Assembly (NCBI GenBank): GCA_938009055.1
Contig: CALLIO010000232.1
Coordinates: forward strand, 1 to 10,392
DNA length: 10,392 bases
Direction: 5' to 3'
DNA from: an uncultured Altererythrobacter sp.
Lineage (GTDB): Bacteria; Pseudomonadota; Alphaproteobacteria; Sphingomonadales; Sphingomonadaceae
Shown: positions 7,801 to 10,392 of the stretch, one piece after another
Layout of the letters: each line of letters opens with the position of its first letter
Position numbering within the stretch: the first letter of the stretch is position 1
Notes under the pieces: generated by a model
Database searches by the model: none
The model's input: only the letters and a program-made list of their open reading frames with translations
What the model was told of the DNA's origin: nothing
Made by a program: the position numbers and the translations under genes

Positions 7801-7860
7801 AAGACTTCAAAAATTTGGTTCTAACGAATTGAATATTTGAAACTTTTCTTGAAACTTCGA
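7801..7860. other. AT-rich stretch with TTGAA repeats
   Basis: By count 16 of 60 bases are G or C (27%), far below the surrounding DNA. TTGAA occurs at 7829, 7837 and 7849, and TTGAAACTT is repeated at 7837-7845 and 7849-7857. It could hold the promoter of the structured RNA that follows, or serve as an easily melted segment beside the DnaA-like boxes. I see no unambiguous -35/-10 pair. Confidence 0.5.
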
Positions 7861-7881
7861 CGCGGTAGTGATTGTCCGCGC

Positions 7882-8318
7882 GGTCTTTGAGACCAGATCA
7901 GTGGAAGGTGCAAACTGGAAGCGGGTCGGTTGTTTGAAAAGAACGCGATCGCTGATCTACCGGATAGGTGCAGTGTCTGATTGAACCAATCGGAACATTT
8001 GGAAGACGCTTCGGCGAAAACTGGATGGGAAGAGCGGAAAAATCGCGAAGGATATTGGACCTCGGTGTCGCCGGAAGGCTGGTGCGAAACGAAAGGACTT
8101 CGGTCTGGACGAGACGAACCGCTGGATGACGTAACCGGATGCCGGCGCGAGCGCTGGTGAGCGAACAGGACAAGCGCAAGCTTGAAAAGGGAGTACGCCA
8201 GAGGCCAAGTCCGCTAGAAACGATTGGGATAGATGGTTCGCCAAACATCTCAAAAGGGACAAGCGGCCACGCGCAGGTAAGAGTGGGGTCGGCAGAAATG
8301 CCGGCCCCATTTGCTTTT
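7882..8318 (+). ncRNA. Unrecognised structured non-coding RNA with intrinsic terminator
   Basis: This stretch has no credible reading frame but is dense in local hairpins on the plus strand, several with hyper-stable caps. They are GGTCT/AGACC (7882-7894); AGATCAG (7895-7901) with CTGATCT (7952-7958), enclosing CAAAC/GTTTG (7911-7936); CTGATTG-AAC-CAATCGG (7977-7993); CGC-TTCG-GCG (8007-8016); GCC-GGAA-GGC (8070-8079); GAC-TTCG-GTC (8096-8105); CCGGC/GCTGG (8142-8157); and CAAGC-GCAA-GCTTG (8171-8184). It ends in the strong terminator at 8284-8318. The strand between hairpins is purine-rich. UUCG and GNRA loops are hallmarks of folded RNA. I do not find the signatures of RNase P RNA, tmRNA, SRP RNA, or group I/II introns. 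The 5' end is a guess (first hairpin); an argG 3' UTR is less likely because a terminator intervenes. Confidence 0.58.
8284..8318 (+). terminator. Strong intrinsic terminator of the non-coding RNA
   Basis: GGGGTCGGC (8285-8293) pairs with GCCGGCCCC (8300-8308), with one G-T wobble, around AGAAAT; a T-A pair extends the stem to 10 bp. The tail ATTTGCTTTT follows. Nothing coding on the plus strand ends nearby, so it implies a non-coding transcript coming from the left. Confidence 0.75.
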
Positions 8319-8531
8319 GCGCTTTCGAAAAATCGTCCAAAAAATCCATTCTTCCAAACCTATCCTTGTCTTTCACGCCGCGGACCGAATCGGCGCCTGA
8401 AGCGCTGCTCTGCCTCAGGCGCGATTCTCCGCGATTGCCCTTTCAGCGCAGGACAGGCCGTTGTTTTTGCGGGCTGATTGCCCTCTTGCCAATTGCCCAG
8501 CCCTGTCCCGATCCTCTAAAATCAAAGGACT
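8319..8531. other. Leader region of the RlpA-like gene
   Basis: No gene is seen here. It contains an 8-bp perfect inverted repeat, GCGCCTGA (8393-8400) with TCAGGCGC (8415-8422), around a 14-nt loop, and a second, GGGCTG (8471-8476) with CAGCCC (8498-8503). Neither is followed by a T-run, so they are not obvious terminators. A promoter for the downstream gene should lie here, but I cannot point to one. Confidence 0.4.
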
Positions 8532-9092
8532 ATGGGGCAGACAAATATCACTTGCACAGCGCGCGCCACCTTGCTGGCAGCAGGAGCTATGTCGCTCGCC
8601 ATGTTGCCTGGGCTTGCGCCTGCAAACGCGCAGCAAGGCCAAGGCTTTGACGGAGCTTTCGCCGATCTGGGTCCAGCCACCGCTCGCTCGGTTCCTGATA
8701 GCGGCGCGGTCGATCTCGGCAGCTTCAAGCCCAAGCGCGAAATCCCGCCCAAACCCAAGCCCAAGGCCGAAACCGCACCCACTGGCGGTTCGGTGATCCG
8801 CTCGCTCGGCACAGGGGTCGCATCTTTTTACGGCAAACGCTTCCACGGCAGGCTGACGGCGAATGGCGAACGCTTCAATATGAACGCGATGACCGCCGCC
8901 CATAAGACTTTGAAATTCGGCACAAAAGTGCGCGTCACTTATCCGCGCAATGGACGCTCAGTCGTGGTCCGGATCAATGATCGCGGCCCCTTTATCAAAG
9001 GGCGCCATATCGACCTGTCACGCGGCGCAGCGCAAAAACTCGGCATGATCAGCTCCGGCCACGCGCGCGTGAAGATGGACATAGTGCGCTAG
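8532..9092 (+). CDS. rlpA: Secreted RlpA-like protein (double-psi beta-barrel)
   Basis: A 186-residue exported protein of the RlpA family, whose characterised members are septal lytic transglycosylases acting on stripped peptidoglycan. Residues 1-33 look like a signal peptide with cleavage after ANA; there is no lipobox, unlike E. coli RlpA. A low-complexity Lys/Pro linker (KPKPKAE, about 73-80) leads to the barrel at 93-185: GVASFYGKRFHGRLTANGERF, AAHKTLKFGTKVRV, VVVRINDRGPF and HIDLSRGAAQKLGM. Glu113, His124 and Asp150 line up with the active-site residues of Pseudomonas RlpA. There is no SPOR domain, so how it finds the septum is unclear. The only Shine-Dalgarno-like run, AAAGGA, is just 2 nt before the ATG, which is unusually close. 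It ends in one copy of an 11-bp tandem repeat. Confidence 0.88.
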   Translation: MGQTNITCTARATLLAAGAMSLAMLPGLAPANAQQGQGFDGAFADLGPATARSVPDSGAVDLGSFKPKREIPPKPKPKAETAPTGGSVIRSLGTGVASFYGKRFHGRLTANGERFNMNAMTAAHKTLKFGTKVRVTYPRNGRSVVVRINDRGPFIKGRHIDLSRGAAQKLGMISSGHARVKMDIVR

Positions 9093-9105
9093 GGGTGCGC
9101 TAGGG
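9084..9105. repeat. 11-bp tandem duplication at convergent gene ends
   Basis: GTGCGCTAGGG occurs at 9084-9094 and again at 9095-9105, perfectly. The first CTAG supplies the stop of the RlpA-like gene; the second supplies, on the other strand, the stop of the lipoprotein gene. Confidence 0.85.
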
Positions 9106-9414
9106 CTTTTCAGGCCCCTCATCCGGCACAATCGCATCCTGCTCCTCGAGCAGACCGAGCATGCATTCCTCGCCGATTGCCTCCATCTTTTCCGTATCGA
9201 ACATATCCATCGCGCCCAGCTTCTGCTCCTTCACCTTGTTGGTCGAGCATTCACAAAACGGCTCGGTCAGATGCGCTGGCCCGCCCTGCTTCCCGAATTC
9301 GGCAAGGCACGACTTCTCGAACTCGGCCGCCACCTGTTCATGGCCAATCCCGCCATCGCATGCGGTGAGAAGGACGAGGCTTGCCGGTGCCATGATGAGG
9401 CTGCGAAACTGCAT
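9100..9414 (-). CDS. Small predicted lipoprotein
   Basis: A 104-residue protein of unknown function. The N-terminus MQFRSLIMAPASLVLLTAC ends in a lipobox (LTAC), giving lipidation at Cys19, so it is probably anchored in the inner or outer membrane. The mature part is acidic and has four further Cys, in EKSCLAEF, PFCECSTN and EECMLGL, spaced as could form two disulfides. The start at 9414 is set by AGGAG 8 nt upstream; a much longer in-frame extension to 9657 reads as non-coding. It converges on the RlpA-like gene; their stops lie in neighbouring copies of a tandem repeat. No family is recognised. Confidence 0.75.
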   Translation of the reverse strand: MQFRSLIMAPASLVLLTACDGGIGHEQVAAEFEKSCLAEFGKQGGPAHLTEPFCECSTNKVKEQKLGAMDMFDTEKMEAIGEECMLGLLEEQDAIVPDEGPEKP

Positions 9415-9712
9415 GATGTGTTCTCCTGATACGCACAATCCAGCGCGCCGTTTGGCAAGGTTAGCGGGGCGTGCGGGGCCATGGCAAGAGCGCGCCCGCC
9501 GCCAGTTGCGCGATATGCAAGTTGATGAAACACAGCCGCAAGGCCTTAACGGGAGAAATACGCAATATCTCCGCTGGATGAGGCCGGATGAAGGGCCTCG
9601 CCCGGAAAAATTGGCGATGATGGGAGGGGGTGTCAGATGTGGGGTCGCATGTCCCATGACGGATGGGGCTTAAGGGGAATTGGAGAGTGTAGGAAATGGG
9701 TTTGAGGTTTTA
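9415..9712. other. Intergenic region upstream of the lipoprotein
   Basis: No gene is seen here. It must hold the lipoprotein promoter. Local hairpins include GAGGCC (9580-9585) with GGCCTC (9594-9599) around an 8-nt loop, GGAGA/TCTCC within 9552-9572, and CCCAT-GACGG-ATGGG (9653-9667). None has a T-run. These hairpins may be an outer, degenerate part of the repeat region that begins at 9713. Confidence 0.4.
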
Positions 9713-9955
9713 GGGCGCGATACGGATGAGGTGGAGCCAAGAGAAACCGTCTTGAGTCTTTGTTTTGCTTCAAGCGCCAGCGGCTGCGTCCGCAGCCTTG
9801 GCTATCCTCGCTCACGCGCCTTTCAGGCGCATCACTGCGGGCGGGGCGTTGCCCCTTGCGGTTGCTTCGCAACCGAACTCGACCAAGCCAATTGCGGAGA
9901 GCCAAGGTTCTTGGGGCCAATTAGTGAGGAAGAACCAAGGTTCTTGGCGCAAGAT
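9713..9955 (+). repeat. Hairpin-chain repeat element, copy 1
   Basis: A 243-bp non-coding module with conserved ends and a variable middle. Block A (9713-9768) is 50/56 identical to 10170-10225; block B (9882-9955) is 70/74 identical to 10319-10392, the last 58 bp being exact. Block A forms CAAGA/TCTTG; block B carries the hairpin CCAAG-GTT-CTTGG twice (9902-9914, 9935-9947). The 113-bp core is a row of hairpins: GGCTGC/GCAGCC (9782-9797), GCGCCT-TTC-AGGCGC (9816-9830), GGGGC-GTT-GCCCC (9843-9855) and CGGTTGC-TTC-GCAACCG (9859-9875). No transposase or tRNA-like part is seen. Orientation is assigned arbitrarily. Confidence 0.85.
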
Positions 9956-10169
9956 AGATGGCACAGAGCCAGTCCGGCGAGCGACTAGCGAGCCGCAAGG
10001 CCGACCGGCCGCCGCGCCTTATGGCGCGTAAGGCAAGGGACACGGAGGTGTCCCGCCCGCCGTTTGAGGGTCTAAACAAACAACTCAAAACGTTCCCGCA
10101 CGTGCCGAAGCCTTCCGCACAGCGCCTCTCGTTTCTGGGTTCGGATTAGCGAGGAAGCGCCAAGCGGCT
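9956..10169 (-). repeat. Degenerate, inverted third copy between the two direct copies
   Basis: The 214-bp spacer contains pieces of the same element in reverse. Positions 9993-10013 are a perfect 21-bp reverse complement of 10271-10291. The hairpin GGGACAC-GGAG-GTGTCCC (10037-10054) matches the inverted GCAGCAC-CTCC-GTGCTGC of copy 2 at its loop and inner stem. CGCGCC-TTAT-GGCGCG (10013-10028) takes the place of the GGCCC/GGGCC hairpin. Around 10075-10096 the reverse strand resembles the TTGAG...TTTGTTT end of block A. Next to copy 2, ATTAGCGAGGAAGCGCCAAG (10145-10164) matches 17 of 20 bases of block B in the direct orientation, so the spacer is itself a mosaic. Confidence 0.65.
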
Positions 10170-10392
10170 GGGTGCGATGCGGTTGGGGTGGAGCCAAGAG
10201 AAACCATCTTGAGTTTTTGTTTTGCGCAGCACCTCCGTGCTGCGATCTCCTCGGCCCTATCGGGCCTGCGGGCGGCCGGTCGGCCTTGCGGGCCACTGGT
10301 CGTGGCCCGTGCTCCGCCACCAAGCCAACTACAAAGAGCCAAGGTTCTTGGGGCCAATTAGTGAGGAAGAACCAAGGTTCTTGGCGCAAGAT
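10170..10392 (+). repeat. Hairpin-chain repeat element, copy 2 (runs to the window edge)
   Basis: Same ends as copy 1: block A at 10170-10225 and block B at 10319-10392. The 93-bp core differs: GCAGCAC-CTCC-GTGCTGC (10226-10243), GGCCC-TATC-GGGCC (10253-10266) and CGGGCCAC-TGGTC-GTGGCCCG (10289-10309). Block B reaches the last base of the window, so the element may continue. Minus-strand reading frames cross it, but the core-length difference from copy 1 (20 bp) is not a multiple of three, so the frame linking A and B is not conserved. Confidence 0.85.

Noticed and set aside
7882..8318. RNase P RNA, tmRNA, SRP RNA or a group II intron (a GTGCG at 8082 looks like an intron 5' end).
   Set aside because: None of the conserved core sequences of these RNAs is present, and there is no domain V-like hairpin or intron-encoded protein.
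7957..8376. Minus-strand open frames over the structured RNA region (7898-8248 and 7957-8376).
   Set aside because: Composition is low-complexity and unlike the neighbouring proteins. The longer frame also runs through the intrinsic terminator, and no ribosome-binding site or recognisable domain is seen.
8139..8477. Plus-strand 112-codon frame crossing the end of the RNA region.
   Set aside because: It spans the strong terminator at 8284-8318 and has no protein-like conserved pattern.
9415..9657. N-terminal extension of the lipoprotein frame to 9657.
   Set aside because: The lipobox and AGGAG site fix the start at 9414; the extension would bury the signal peptide 81 residues inside the protein.
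9633..10389. Minus-strand open frames through the repeats (9633-9920, 10072-10389, 10085-10357) that share peptides such as MAPRTLAL and FLLAPP.
   Set aside because: The shared peptides come from repeat blocks A and B. The frame joining A to B differs between copies because the cores differ by 20 bp, and A-block substitutions change amino acids freely. They are likely to be over-called as genes.
9713..10392. CRISPR array.
   Set aside because: The repeats are long, only two direct copies exist, their interiors are self-complementary hairpins instead of unique spacers, and no cas gene is present.

Overview
The window looks like chromosomal DNA of an alphaproteobacterium, most likely a sphingomonad of the Erythrobacter/Altererythrobacter type. 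This is inference from moderately high GC, protein style and the hairpin-rich intergenic repeats; no rRNA or marker gene is present to confirm it.

Left part (1-3613): the 3' part of a sulfite-oxidase/MsrP-like molybdopterin oxidoreductase runs into a convergent DUF1801 gene. Divergent from that gene are two co-directional cyclopropane-fatty-acid-synthase (CFAS) paralogues. The second keeps every bicarbonate-pocket residue of CFAS. The first has lost two of them, so the pair may make different membrane-lipid modifications.

Middle (3610-7646): on the minus strand lie a secreted cysteine-rich DUF1036-like protein and an acyltransferase-3 membrane protein. The latter is divergent from argG (argininosuccinate synthase). 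The 157-bp region between acyltransferase and argG carries two inverted repeats, one overlapping a plausible promoter.

Right-middle (7647-8531): 885 bp without a credible gene. It holds a probable argG terminator, a pair of inverted DnaA-box-like 9-mers, a 27% GC stretch, then about 430 nt packed with hairpins, several capped by UUCG or GNRA-type tetraloops, ending in a strong intrinsic terminator. I read this as an unrecognised structured non-coding RNA. The box pair plus AT-rich stretch also resembles part of a replication origin.

Right end (8532-10392): a secreted RlpA-like protein converges on a small lipoprotein gene. Beyond 9713 is a non-coding mosaic of repeats made of conserved end blocks (A and B) around a variable chain of hairpins: two direct copies and a degenerate inverted copy between them, with paired stem changes that keep the hairpins. 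The second copy runs off the window.

The most interesting items are the structured RNA, the hairpin-chain repeat family, and the divergence of the two CFAS-like enzymes.
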